Origin: Streptomyces sp. NBC_00513
GTDB taxonomy: Bacteria > Actinomycetota > Actinomycetes > Streptomycetales > Streptomycetaceae
DNA: 64,000 bases
Assembly: GCF_041431415.1 (NCBI RefSeq)
Contig: NZ_CP107845.1
Location: forward strand, 7,688,001 to 7,752,000
Direction of reading: 5' to 3'
The notes beneath the pieces were generated by a model. That model saw only the letters and a program-made list of their open reading frames with translations, searched no databases and was not told the DNA's origin. The translations under genes were made by a program, and so were the position numbers. Shown here piece by piece: positions 19,200 through 27,107 of this stretch; position 1 is the stretch's first letter, and each line of letters opens with the position of its first letter.

Positions 19200-19714
19200 C
19201 CATCGAGACCCCGCGTTTCAGACTCGGCTTCCTCACCCACGTCCAGGGCCGGGGCGACGACCCCCGCCGGAGCTACCGCAACGCCCAGGAACTCTTCGTC
19301 GCCGCGGACGAACTCGGTTTCGACGTGGGATGGGTCGCCCAGCACCACGTCTCCCAGGGCGGAGGCGGCCTGTCCTCACCGTGGACCTTCCTCGCCCACG
19401 CCGCGGCGAGAACCCGCCGCATCCGCCTCGGCACCGCCGTCACGGTCCTCCCGCTGGAGGATCCGGTCCGCCTCGCCGAGGACGTTTCCACCGTCGACGC
19501 GCTCAGCGACGGCCGGGTCGAGATCGGAGTCGGCAGCGGCTCCGACGAGGTGGAGTACGCCGCGACCGACTTGATCACCCAGTTCAACCCGGCCGTTCCG
19601 GATCACGACGCGGCGTTGCGTGCCCTCGAACTCATCGCGACGCAGGTGGCGCCGGCTCTGGGCTGGAAGCCCTCGACCGGCACCCCGCCCGACCCCACGC
19701 CCGCAGGAGCATGA
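19196..19714 (+). pseudogene. Internally deleted LLM-class flavin monooxygenase (CE1758-like)
   Basis: A 172-aa ORF. Residues 1-110 are the N-terminal part of a luciferase-like FMN monooxygenase (FLTHVQGRG, LGFDVGWVAQHH, RRIRLGTAVTVLPLEDPVRLAE, VEIGVGSGS). Right after SGS the sequence jumps in frame to what looks like the family's extreme C-terminus (ATDLITQFNPAVPDHDAALRALELIA, then APALGW). Family members are normally about 330-350 aa, so roughly half the barrel is missing. The join keeps the frame. It is probably non-functional as a monooxygenase. Confidence 0.7.
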
Positions 19715-19715
19715 G

Positions 19716-20528
19716 ATGACCCAGCACACCGTTCCCACTGACAGGGCCGGCAACGCCGAGATCGCCGGCCACACCGACCACCACGCCCCCGAGGGTCTCC
19801 TCACCCGCGGCACGGTCATCGTGGTGCCCGGCCGAGGGGAGACCCGGGCCACGTACGCGCGGTTCGGCAAGCGACTCGCCGCCGACGCCTACCGGGTGCG
19901 GGTCGTCGACCCGCCGCAGGCCGAGGACGAGCTCCCGGGCGGCACGTCGGTCGACTTCGGCGCCCGGCTCGCGCGAGCCGTGGAGGGAACCGCCGACGGC
20001 GACGGCGTGGTACGGCCGTTGGTACTGGTCGGAGCCGACGCGGGTGCCGCCGCCGTGGCGGCGCTCCTGACCCGGCAGGCGCAGGCGCAGGCCCTGGAAC
20101 CGGACGGGGTCGTCCTCGCCGGGCTGCCGGGGCACGCCACCGGCTCGGTGGACACCTGGGACGCCGAACTCGACGTACGCACCGCCTGCCCCACGCACCG
20201 GGGCGTGCTGAGCGACGACGCCGAGGTCCGCCGGGGGTCGCTGGCCGAACCGGTCCCGGACTCCCTGCTCGACGCCGTGTACGAGGGCACCGTCGCCGCC
20301 CCGACACTGCTGCTCATCGGCGACGCCGACCCACTGGCCGACCACGAGGATCTCGCCCGGGTCGCCAAGTCGTTGCCCCGTGCCCGGCTTTCGCTGGTCC
20401 GCGGCGCCCACCACGACGTCCTCAACGACGTGCAGCACCGTTCCGTGGCGGCGGAGGTCGTCACCTTCCTGGAGACCGTAAGGGACGGACTGACCCCGGT
20501 GGTCGTGGTCGAGTCGAGCGCGTGGTGA
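19716..20528 (+). CDS. Alpha/beta hydrolase with Asp at the nucleophile position
   Basis: A 270-aa single-domain hydrolase. The oxyanion region is VPGRGETRATYARFG, and the nucleophile elbow reads GADAG instead of GxSxG, pointing to an Asp nucleophile as in dehalogenases and epoxide hydrolases, or to lost activity. The acid loop GDADPLADHEDL and the catalytic His in RGAHHDV are present. The ATG at 19716 lies 1 nt after the previous stop with GCAGGAGC before it. Its place in the sulfur operon suggests it processes a product of the monooxygenase or frees an imported ester or thioester. Confidence 0.85.
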   Translation: MTQHTVPTDRAGNAEIAGHTDHHAPEGLLTRGTVIVVPGRGETRATYARFGKRLAADAYRVRVVDPPQAEDELPGGTSVDFGARLARAVEGTADGDGVVRPLVLVGADAGAAAVAALLTRQAQAQALEPDGVVLAGLPGHATGSVDTWDAELDVRTACPTHRGVLSDDAEVRRGSLAEPVPDSLLDAVYEGTVAAPTLLLIGDADPLADHEDLARVAKSLPRARLSLVRGAHHDVLNDVQHRSVAAEVVTFLETVRDGLTPVVVVESSAW

Positions 20529-20560
20529 CCGGCGCGTACCCGCGTCCCCTACCCGCTCCG

Positions 20561-20590
20561 CTCCACGACCCCCGGCTCCACGACCCCCGG
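20561..20590. repeat. Two tandem copies of a 15-bp unit
   Basis: CTCCACGACCCCCGG repeated head to tail, with a partial third copy, in the gap before the flavin reductase. Confidence 0.85.
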
Positions 20591-20631
20591 CTCCACACCA
20601 CATCGCACTCCACCAGCCGAAGGGAACCGGC

Positions 20632-21159
20632 ATGACCATCTCCACCGACCCCGTCACCCAGCCCTCCGTGGCTCCCGCGGTCGACACGGCCGCCGACGTG
20701 TTGCGTCACACCCTGCGGCGGCACGCCGCCGGTGTCACGGTGATCACCGTCCCCGGGCCCGCGGGGTTCACGGCCACCTCGTTCACCTCCGTGTCGCTGC
20801 GGCCGCCCCTGGTTGCCTTCTACCTGGACCTCGGCGCCTCGACCGCGGGATCCGTACAGCGCGCGGACCGGTTCGCCGTCCACCTGCTCGGCACCGGGAA
20901 CACCGCGCTGGCACGGCAGTTCGCGCGAAGCGGCGTCGACCGCTTCGAGGGGGTCCGCTGGACGCGGGAGGCCGATGGGCTCCCGCTCCTGGAGGACGTG
21001 CCCGCCTGGCTGACGGCCCGCATCACCCAGCGCCGGCACATCGGCGACCACCTCTTGGTCGTCGGCGAGGTGGAGACGGGCGAGGTCGCCGAGGACGCCC
21101 CCGCGCTGGTCCACCATGACGGTGCGTTCGCCGCGGCACACCGGCTGCCCTCCCCGTAG
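20632..21159 (+). CDS. Flavin reductase family protein
   Basis: A 175-aa NAD(P)H:FMN oxidoreductase of the HpaC/SsuE-like split-barrel type. Landmarks are the LRRHAAGVTVITV start strand, TATSFTSVSLRPPLVAFYLDL, FAVHLLGTGN, and the C-terminal GDHLLVVGEVETGE strand. It should supply FMNH2 to the monooxygenase upstream. It closes the operon. AAGGGAACCGGC precedes the ATG. Confidence 0.92.
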   Translation: MTISTDPVTQPSVAPAVDTAADVLRHTLRRHAAGVTVITVPGPAGFTATSFTSVSLRPPLVAFYLDLGASTAGSVQRADRFAVHLLGTGNTALARQFARSGVDRFEGVRWTREADGLPLLEDVPAWLTARITQRRHIGDHLLVVGEVETGEVAEDAPALVHHDGAFAAAHRLPSP

Positions 21160-21189
21160 CCGGCCGGGCGATCATGTGCGGAGCCGGAT

Positions 21190-21335
21190 GACGCCGGCTG
21201 CTCCGGTACGGACTCGAACCGCGTGCGATCCGCCCGCCGCCCCGGGATGACGACCAGGGACGGCGGGCGGCAGCAACCGTCCGGGCCCAGGTGGACCTCG
21301 GTGGTGAACCCGCCCGGCGAGCGGCCCGGGTCCTC
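21190..21335 (-). pseudogene. Remnant of an IS5-type DDE transposase
   Basis: In one minus-strand frame, EDPGRSPGGFTTEVHLGPDG, then RPPSLVVIPG and RADRTRFESV, match the central DDE region of Streptomyces IS5-family transposases (typically GRSRGGxTTKxHL...RPLxFVLTPG). Nothing upstream or downstream matches, so only a fragment survives. No terminal repeats were seen. It lies between the sulfur operon and the oxidoreductase. Confidence 0.6.
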
Positions 21336-21432
21336 GCCTCCCGCATCACCTCCACCAGGCGGGGGATGGGCACGAGGCTCTGCCGACGGCGTCTCGTCCC
21401 GCTGCCCCTCCTCGCGCCGGGCCGGCCGCGGC

Positions 21433-22326
21433 TCAAACGACCAGGACCCGGCGCCCCCGGGTGTGGCCCGCGCGGCTGTCAGAGTGCGCCGCCGCTGCCT
21501 CGGTGAGCGGGTACGACTTCTCGACCGGGATGTGGAGCCTGCCCCGGGAGATGAGGTCAACGGCCTCGGCGAGCGCGTCCGGCACGCTCCCGGCCACGCC
21601 GGAGAACCGGACGCCCAGCTGCGGCGCACCGAGGTCGGCGATGGAGACGACCTTGCGCGGGTCCCCGGTCAGCTCGACGAGTTCGCGGATCACGCCCGAG
21701 CCGGCCAGATCCAGGGCCGCGTCGACCCGGCCCAGGTGCCGCACCCGTTCGACCCAGCCCTCGTCGTACGTCGTGGCGAGGGCGCCCAGGCCGCGCAGAT
21801 AGTCCTGGTTCGCGGCCCCCGCCGTGCCGATCACCGTGATCCCGCGCGCGCGGGCGATCTGCAGCACCGCCGACCCGACGCCGCCGGACGCGCCGCTGAC
21901 CAGCAGCGTCTGCCCGGGCCGCACGCCGACCTCGCGGATGACGCGCAGCGCGGTCTCCACCACCGACGGATACCCGGCCGCCTCCTCGAAGGCCAGTCCC
22001 TCGGGCATCCGGGCCCAGGCCGACAGCACGGCGAATTCGGCGTACGTGTCGGCGCCTTCGCCGAACACGCGGTCGCCGACCTCGACCCCCTCGACGCCTT
22101 CGCCGACCTCATCCACCACCCCCGCGGCGTCCAGTCCGACCCCGGCGGGCAGCTCGACCGGATGGGCTCCCAGGACCTGGCCCTCCCGGATCCTCCAGTC
22201 GACGGGGTTGACTCCCGCCGCCCGTACGGCGATGCGTATCCGACCGGGGCCCGCGTGGGGCTCCTCGGCTTCCACCAGGCGCAGGACCTCGGGACCGCCG
22301 AACTCGGCGAAGCTGATTTTCCTCAT
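21433..22326 (-). CDS. NADP-dependent MDR oxidoreductase (quinone-reductase type)
   Basis: A 297-aa medium-chain dehydrogenase without zinc-binding Cys clusters. It has the GroES-like N-domain (GVNPVDWRIREG) and a Rossmann domain with VSGASGGVGSAVLQIARARG. Relatives reduce quinones or enones with NADPH. It is divergent from a TetR gene, and the operator-like dyad beside its start suggests TetR control by an electrophile or quinone. Confidence 0.92.
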   Translation of the reverse strand: MRKISFAEFGGPEVLRLVEAEEPHAGPGRIRIAVRAAGVNPVDWRIREGQVLGAHPVELPAGVGLDAAGVVDEVGEGVEGVEVGDRVFGEGADTYAEFAVLSAWARMPEGLAFEEAAGYPSVVETALRVIREVGVRPGQTLLVSGASGGVGSAVLQIARARGITVIGTAGAANQDYLRGLGALATTYDEGWVERVRHLGRVDAALDLAGSGVIRELVELTGDPRKVVSIADLGAPQLGVRFSGVAGSVPDALAEAVDLISRGRLHIPVEKSYPLTEAAAAHSDSRAGHTRGRRVLVV

Positions 22327-22340
22327 GCGATCGAAGATAG

Positions 22341-22355
22341 CCCTAACGGTTAGGG
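22341..22355. promoter_or_regulatory. TetR operator-like palindrome
   Basis: CCCTAA-CGG-TTAGGG, perfect 6-bp arms, 15 bp from the oxidoreductase start. A second 12-bp palindrome, TATGAATTCATA, follows at 22368-22379. Both lie in the divergent gap. Confidence 0.65.
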
Positions 22356-22396
22356 TTTCACAACGGTTATGAATTCATACCTGGTAGTGTCACGGC

Positions 22397-22972
22397 ATGA
22401 CCGAGCCTTCCGGACGCCGCGAACGCAAGAAGGCCGCGACCCGTCAGAAGATCGCCGACACCGCGCTGCGCCTCTTCATGGAGCGCGGATACGAGGCCGT
22501 GGGCATCCGTGACGTGGCGGCCGAGGCAGACGTGGCCGTCACCACCGTCTTCGCCCACTTCGCCTCGAAGGAGGCCCTGGTCTTCGAGCGCGACCAGGAC
22601 TTCGAGCAGCGACTCACGCGAGCGGTATCCGACCGGCCTCCGCACGAGCCGCTCATCCCGGCGCTGCACCGCGAGGTCCAGGCCCTGGTGCGGCACTGCA
22701 CGGCGGAGGGCGGTGCCTCCGTCCGACGCATGATCGAGGGGTCACCCGCCCTGCGGGAATACGAGGAATCGATGAGCCTGCGTCACGCGCAGGCGCTGGC
22801 AGGGGCACTGACCGCCGATCCCCACCTGTCCCGGAGTGCGACCGCCTGCCGGGCGACCGCGCGGTTCGCCATCGACGCCTACGCGCTGGCCTGCCGGGCG
22901 GACGATCCCGGGGCCACGGTGGACGAGGTCTTCCGGATGATCAAGGCGGCCTGGGACGCCGCCGCGCCCTGA
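22397..22972 (+). CDS. TetR/AcrR-family transcriptional regulator
   Basis: A 191-aa repressor. The N-terminal HTH reads TRQKIADTALRLFMERGYEAVGIRDVAAEADVAVTTVFAHFASKEAL (residues about 14-60). A helical ligand-binding domain follows. A TAGTGT box ends 6 nt before the ATG, suggesting another leaderless start. Its likely target is the divergent MDR oxidoreductase. Confidence 0.92.
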   Translation: MTEPSGRRERKKAATRQKIADTALRLFMERGYEAVGIRDVAAEADVAVTTVFAHFASKEALVFERDQDFEQRLTRAVSDRPPHEPLIPALHREVQALVRHCTAEGGASVRRMIEGSPALREYEESMSLRHAQALAGALTADPHLSRSATACRATARFAIDAYALACRADDPGATVDEVFRMIKAAWDAAAP

Positions 22973-23087
22973 GTCGTGGACGCCCGCGCGCTGCGGCCGG
23001 CGCCGGGGCACGACACGTGCGGGTGTGCCCGGGCGGCCCGTACCGGACCCGTTCACCCGATCATGTGACTACCGTCGCCCGGGTGTC

Positions 23088-24284
23088 TCAGGGGCGTCGG
23101 CTCTGCCGGAAGTTCCAGTCCAGGCGGAGGATCGCGATGTCGTCGGTGTGACGTCCGGCGTTGAGGGCCCGTGCTTCCTTGATGAGCCGGTCGACGTGCG
23201 CGGCGGGGTCCGCCGGCGGCCGGCGGTCGATGAGTCCGAGCAGGCCTTCGACTTCGAGCCGGCCGGTGGGGGTGTGGTTGTGTCCTTCGGTGAGGCCGTC
23301 GGTGTAGAGGGTGAGGGCACCGGCTTCCGGGAGCGGGATGACGGTGGCCGTCCAGTTGCGGAGTCTGGGGGCGAAGCCCAAGGCGATGCCATGCGCGGCG
23401 GCCACTTCCCGGGTGTCCTCGGCGGTGGTGAGGAGGGGTTCGTGGTGGCCGGCCAGGTGGACGGTCGCGGTCGCGGTGGCTTCGTCGAGGGTCAGGAGGG
23501 TGCAGGTGGCGAACATGGGCAGGCCGGCGCGTTCGGCGATCAGGATGCGTTGCATCAGATGGAGGAGGTCTGTGCCGCGGTGTCCGCCGAGGATGAGGGT
23601 GCGCCAGGCGATGCGCAGGCAGACGCCGAGGGCGGCCGCGTCGGGTCCGTGTCCGCTGACGTCACCGATGACGGCGTGCAGCACCCCGTCGTCGCCCTCG
23701 ACGACGTCGAGGAAGTCGCCTCCGAGCAGGGCGTGTTCGGCGCTGGGGAGGTAGCGGGTGGTGACGGTGACCGTGGAGGTGTCGAGGATGGGGCGGGGCA
23801 GCAGACCGCGTTCCAGACGGGCGTTCTCCTCCGTCCGCAGGCGGGTGGCCTGGGCCTCCGCGGCGGCCTGTTCGGTCTGGCTGCGGTAGACGGCGTAGCG
23901 GATGGTGCGGTGCAGGAGTTCGGCGTCGACCTTGCCCTTGACGAGGAAGTCCTGGGCGCCTGCGGCCATGGCCTCGGTGCCGGCCTGTGCCTCGGACAGG
24001 CCGGTCAGGACGATGACCGCGGTGTGGGGGGCCAGGCCGCGGACGGTGGCGACCGCGTCGACGCCCCAGATGTCCGGCAGGTGCAGGTCGAGGAGGACGC
24101 AGTCGATTCGGTGGGCGGCCAGTTCGACGCGGGCCTCGGCGAGGGTGGTTCGGGTGGTGAGCTCGAACCGCATTCCGGTGTCGTGGAGGAGTTCCTCGAC
24201 GAGCAGGGCGTCGCCCTCGTCGTCCTCGACGAGCAGGATGCGGTACAGAGGCTCGTCGGGGGAGCCCGCCGTGGCGTTGGTCAT
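23088..24284 (-). CDS. Response regulator with SpoIIE-type PP2C phosphatase output
   Basis: A 398-aa protein from the ATG at 24284, which overlaps the kinase stop (ATGA). Residues 10-130 are a receiver domain: EDDEGDALL, phospho-acceptor Asp in VLLDLHLPD, T in VLTG, and K in LVKGKVD. A coiled linker follows, then the SpoIIE/PP2C domain (LLGGDFLDV, IGDVSGHGPDAAAL, LYTDGLTEG, HTDDIAILRL). Such proteins dephosphorylate anti-sigma antagonists. It should be the phosphorylated partner of the adjacent kinase. Confidence 0.94.
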   Translation of the reverse strand: MTNATAGSPDEPLYRILLVEDDEGDALLVEELLHDTGMRFELTTRTTLAEARVELAAHRIDCVLLDLHLPDIWGVDAVATVRGLAPHTAVIVLTGLSEAQAGTEAMAAGAQDFLVKGKVDAELLHRTIRYAVYRSQTEQAAAEAQATRLRTEENARLERGLLPRPILDTSTVTVTTRYLPSAEHALLGGDFLDVVEGDDGVLHAVIGDVSGHGPDAAALGVCLRIAWRTLILGGHRGTDLLHLMQRILIAERAGLPMFATCTLLTLDEATATATVHLAGHHEPLLTTAEDTREVAAAHGIALGFAPRLRNWTATVIPLPEAGALTLYTDGLTEGHNHTPTGRLEVEGLLGLIDRRPPADPAAHVDRLIKEARALNAGRHTDDIAILRLDWNFRQSRRP

Positions 24285-25888
24285 GGTCGCGGCTCCGCTC
24301 CGACGCGGATCGCCTCGGGCATCGCGTCGGGTCCGGGGCGTTCGGCGGGTACGGGTGCCAGGGTGAACGTGATCCGGGCGCCGTCGCGGTAGTCGGGGTC
24401 GATGGTGATGGTGCCGCCGTGGAATTCGACGATCTTCTTGACCATGGCGAGGCCGATGCCGTTGCCGGAGTAGACGTCCTTGGTGTGCAGGCGCTGGAAG
24501 ATCACGAACACCTTGTCGGTGTACTCGGGGGCGATGCCGATCCCGTTGTCCGTGACGGTGAACCGCCACAGGTCGCCCTCCCGCGCCGCCGCCACGTGGA
24601 TGCGCGGCGGCTCGTCCGGACGGCGGAACTTGACGGCGTTGGCGATCAGGTTCTGCCAGAGCATGCCCATCTGCGTGGGGTCGGCGACCAGCGTCGGCAG
24701 CGGGTCGTGAGTGACCTGTGCTCCGCTCTCCTCGATGGCGACGCTCAGCGCGGACACGGTCCCCTCCAGCGTCTTGTCGAGTTCGACGCTCTGGTTCGTC
24801 TTGTGGACGCGTCCGACGCGGGAGAAGGCGAGGAGGTCGTTGATGAGGGTCTGCATGCGGTTCGCGCCGTCGACGGCGAAGTCGATGTACTGGTCCGCCT
24901 TGGCGTCGAGCTGTCCTCCGTAGCGGCGCTGCAGGAGCTGAGTGAAGCTGGAGACCTTCCGCAAGGGTTCCTGGAGGTCGTGCGAGGCCACGTAGGCGAA
25001 CTGTTCCAGCTCCGCGTTGGATCGCTGCAGATCGGCGGCCTGCGCGTCCAGTCGCAGCCGGGCCGCTTCGACGAAGGCGAGCTCCCTCACCAGACGGTGG
25101 CGCATGAAGTCGATCTCGCCGCTGAGGTGCCGCAGGTCGGCGGGGCCGCTGGGAGTGATGGGGTGCTCGAAGTCGCCGCCGGCGATGGCCCGCGCCTGCG
25201 CACCGAGTTGCTCCAGGGGTGTGTTGATGCCGCGGCGCAGTCCTTCGAAGACGAGCGCGGCCAAGAGCACGATCACCAAGGCGATGGTGGCGAACAGCGA
25301 GTTCCGAAGCGTCATCGTCGCCAGGAGGTCTTCCCTGGCCCGTGCCCGTTCCTCGCGCAGGCGGTCCTGCTGCGCGGTCATGGCCGCCCGGACCTCGTCG
25401 AAGGTGCTCTTGCCCTCGACGGCGCGTTCGGCGACCAGCGGGGAGGGCGTCCCCGGCGGTGAGGCGGCGATCGGCTGGGCGATCCGCTCCTGCCACCGCT
25501 CCAGGCGCTCCCGCACGGTTCCCAGATCCTTCAGAGCCGCGTCGTCGCCCCGCAGGAGTTCCGCGAGACGCGTGACGTCCGCCTCCTGTTCGGTGAGGCC
25601 CTGCCGGTAGGGGGTGAGGAAGTCCGGGGTTCCGGTCAGTCCGTAGCCCCGGATGCCGGTCTCCTGGTTGAGGACCGCGGATTCCAGCCGCAGCGCCGTG
25701 CTCAACGCGGGGGAGCGTACGTCGACGAGGTTGTCGCTGATGGACGAGGTTCGCCCCAGCACCCATGCTCCCGTGGTTCCCAGCAGGGTGAGGACCACCA
25801 ACGACGCGGCCACCCCGACGCGCAGCCAGCGCCGGGTCGTCCACGTGGAGAGCCGCCTTGCGCGCGGCTGCCCTTGATCGCCGGTCAT
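24281..25888 (-). CDS. Sensor histidine kinase (CHASE3-HAMP-HisKA-HATPase)
   Basis: A 535-aa membrane kinase. TM1 is about 22-44, a CHASE3-like extracytoplasmic helical domain about 50-190 (ETGIRGYGLTG is typical), TM2 about 196-215, HAMP 216-268, coiled coil 270-295, and HisKA with FAYVASHDLQEPL (His303). The ATPase has NAVKFRRPDEPP, DNGIGI and GNGIGLAMVKKI. GAGGAG precedes the ATG. It is coupled to the phosphatase response regulator and divergent from the HTH-REC protein, so one stimulus may feed both. Confidence 0.94.
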   Translation of the reverse strand: MTGDQGQPRARRLSTWTTRRWLRVGVAASLVVLTLLGTTGAWVLGRTSSISDNLVDVRSPALSTALRLESAVLNQETGIRGYGLTGTPDFLTPYRQGLTEQEADVTRLAELLRGDDAALKDLGTVRERLERWQERIAQPIAASPPGTPSPLVAERAVEGKSTFDEVRAAMTAQQDRLREERARAREDLLATMTLRNSLFATIALVIVLLAALVFEGLRRGINTPLEQLGAQARAIAGGDFEHPITPSGPADLRHLSGEIDFMRHRLVRELAFVEAARLRLDAQAADLQRSNAELEQFAYVASHDLQEPLRKVSSFTQLLQRRYGGQLDAKADQYIDFAVDGANRMQTLINDLLAFSRVGRVHKTNQSVELDKTLEGTVSALSVAIEESGAQVTHDPLPTLVADPTQMGMLWQNLIANAVKFRRPDEPPRIHVAAAREGDLWRFTVTDNGIGIAPEYTDKVFVIFQRLHTKDVYSGNGIGLAMVKKIVEFHGGTITIDPDYRDGARITFTLAPVPAERPGPDAMPEAIRVGAEPRP

Positions 25889-25963
25889 CGTGTGAACTCC
25901 TCGTCGCGAAAGCCGCCTTGGACAGCGGACAGCTGCCCTACTCTAGAGGGGAGGCAACCCGTG

Positions 25964-25993
25964 TTGTGGCGAGCCCGAGCGGGGCCCTAGGGT
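25964..25993 (+). promoter_or_regulatory. Promoter of the HTH-REC gene, apparently leaderless
   Basis: TTGTGG (25964-25969), 18 bp, TAGGGT (25988-25993), then 7 nt to the ATG at 26001. This argues for the ATG over the GTG at 25992. Confidence 0.6.
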
Positions 25994-26000
25994 GCCGGGT

Positions 26001-26774
26001 ATGCCTGGCAAGAACTTCGTGTTGCGGACCACACCGCGGGAGACGGCCGCCGTCGCGGACGCGGCGGTCGCCGACCTCGCGCGGCGCCTGGCCTACCGAC
26101 TGCTGGAAGTCCCCGAGGACCCGGCGGCCAACGATCCCGCGCAGGCCCTCGCCCTGCTCCACCTGCTGGACCAGCTGCAAGAGGCCACCGAACGGCTCCA
26201 GCGGGAGGCCGCCAAGACGGCCGCCCGAGCGGGGGCCGGTTACCCGCAGATCGGGGCGGCCTGCGGGATGACCCGCCAGGGAGCCCGGCGACGGTGGCCG
26301 GGGCTCTTCAACCACACCGACGAAGCCCCCGCGGAGCAGACGATGACGATCAGCCCGGCACGTCCCTTCGACGTCCTGCTCGTCGAGGACGACATGGCCG
26401 ACGCCCTGCTCATCGAGGAAGCCCTCTCCGAACGCGGGGCCCGCAACCTGGTCCAGGTCACCGACGGAGTCGCGGCACTGGAACACCTCCGCGCCCCGGG
26501 CAGCGTCCGCCCGGACCTGATCGTCCTCGACCTCAACATGCCGCGGATGAACGGGCGCGACCTGCTCAAGGTCCTCAAGGGCGACGAGGACCTCCAGACC
26601 ATCCCCGTCGTGATCCTGACCACCTCCACAGCCCCCGACGACGTCGCCGGCGCCTACGGCAGCCACGCCAACGCGTACGTGAACAAGCCGGTCAACCTGG
26701 AGGATTTCGAGCGGGCCGTCCAGAGCATCGACGCCTTCTACCTCGACACCGCCACCCGCCCGCCCCGCCCCTGA
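26001..26774 (+). CDS. HTH-type N-terminal domain fused to a response-regulator receiver
   Basis: A 257-aa protein. Residues 1-105 form a helical domain ending in YPQIGAACGMTRQGARRRWP, a helix-turn-helix of the type seen in small actinobacterial proteins. The receiver starts at the internal Met at 26343: VLLVEDDMADALL, phospho-Asp in IVLDLNMPRMNG, TTS, and K in YVNKPVNLEDF. This receiver resembles stand-alone Rcp1-like regulators. GGAG lies 7 nt before the internal ATG, so the receiver may also be made alone. It is divergent from the kinase. Confidence 0.85.
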   Translation: MPGKNFVLRTTPRETAAVADAAVADLARRLAYRLLEVPEDPAANDPAQALALLHLLDQLQEATERLQREAAKTAARAGAGYPQIGAACGMTRQGARRRWPGLFNHTDEAPAEQTMTISPARPFDVLLVEDDMADALLIEEALSERGARNLVQVTDGVAALEHLRAPGSVRPDLIVLDLNMPRMNGRDLLKVLKGDEDLQTIPVVILTTSTAPDDVAGAYGSHANAYVNKPVNLEDFERAVQSIDAFYLDTATRPPRP

Positions 26775-27107
26775 GGCCCCTGGATCCCCCACGCGGCCGC
26801 GTCGCCCGGCTCGCCCGCCACGGTACTGGCGCGCGGCCGGTCGGCGGCGAAGTCCGTGCCGTGCGGGGCGCGCTGGGGCGGGTCCCGGGCCCGGTCCGAC
26901 AGCCCACGTCCCCGTGCCGCCGGCCCGGGCCTGTCGCCGGCCGGGCGCGTGCTTGTGCCGATGCCGTGGGCTTCACCGAACCCCGAACCTCGGACGCCCG
27001 GCGACTGTCGACCGGCCGGCGCGCGAACGCCCCGTGACCTCGGCGAACCGATGTCACGGGGCGTCCTCGGGCGTCCGGTCCGAACGGCTCCGGCTGCCGG
27101 CTGAGGG
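26775..27107. other. Convergent intergenic region (333 bp)
   Basis: No gene supported. It ends in the strong terminator hairpin at 27027-27064. Confidence 0.5.
27027..27064. terminator. Bidirectional terminator between HTH-REC and OYE genes
   Basis: Perfect 12-bp arms ACGCCCCGTGAC / GTCACGGGGCGT with a 14-nt loop, between convergent genes. Confidence 0.85.

Noticed and set aside
22973..23087. Terminator between TetR and the phosphatase gene
   Set aside because: Only weak GC-rich stems with mismatches were seen.
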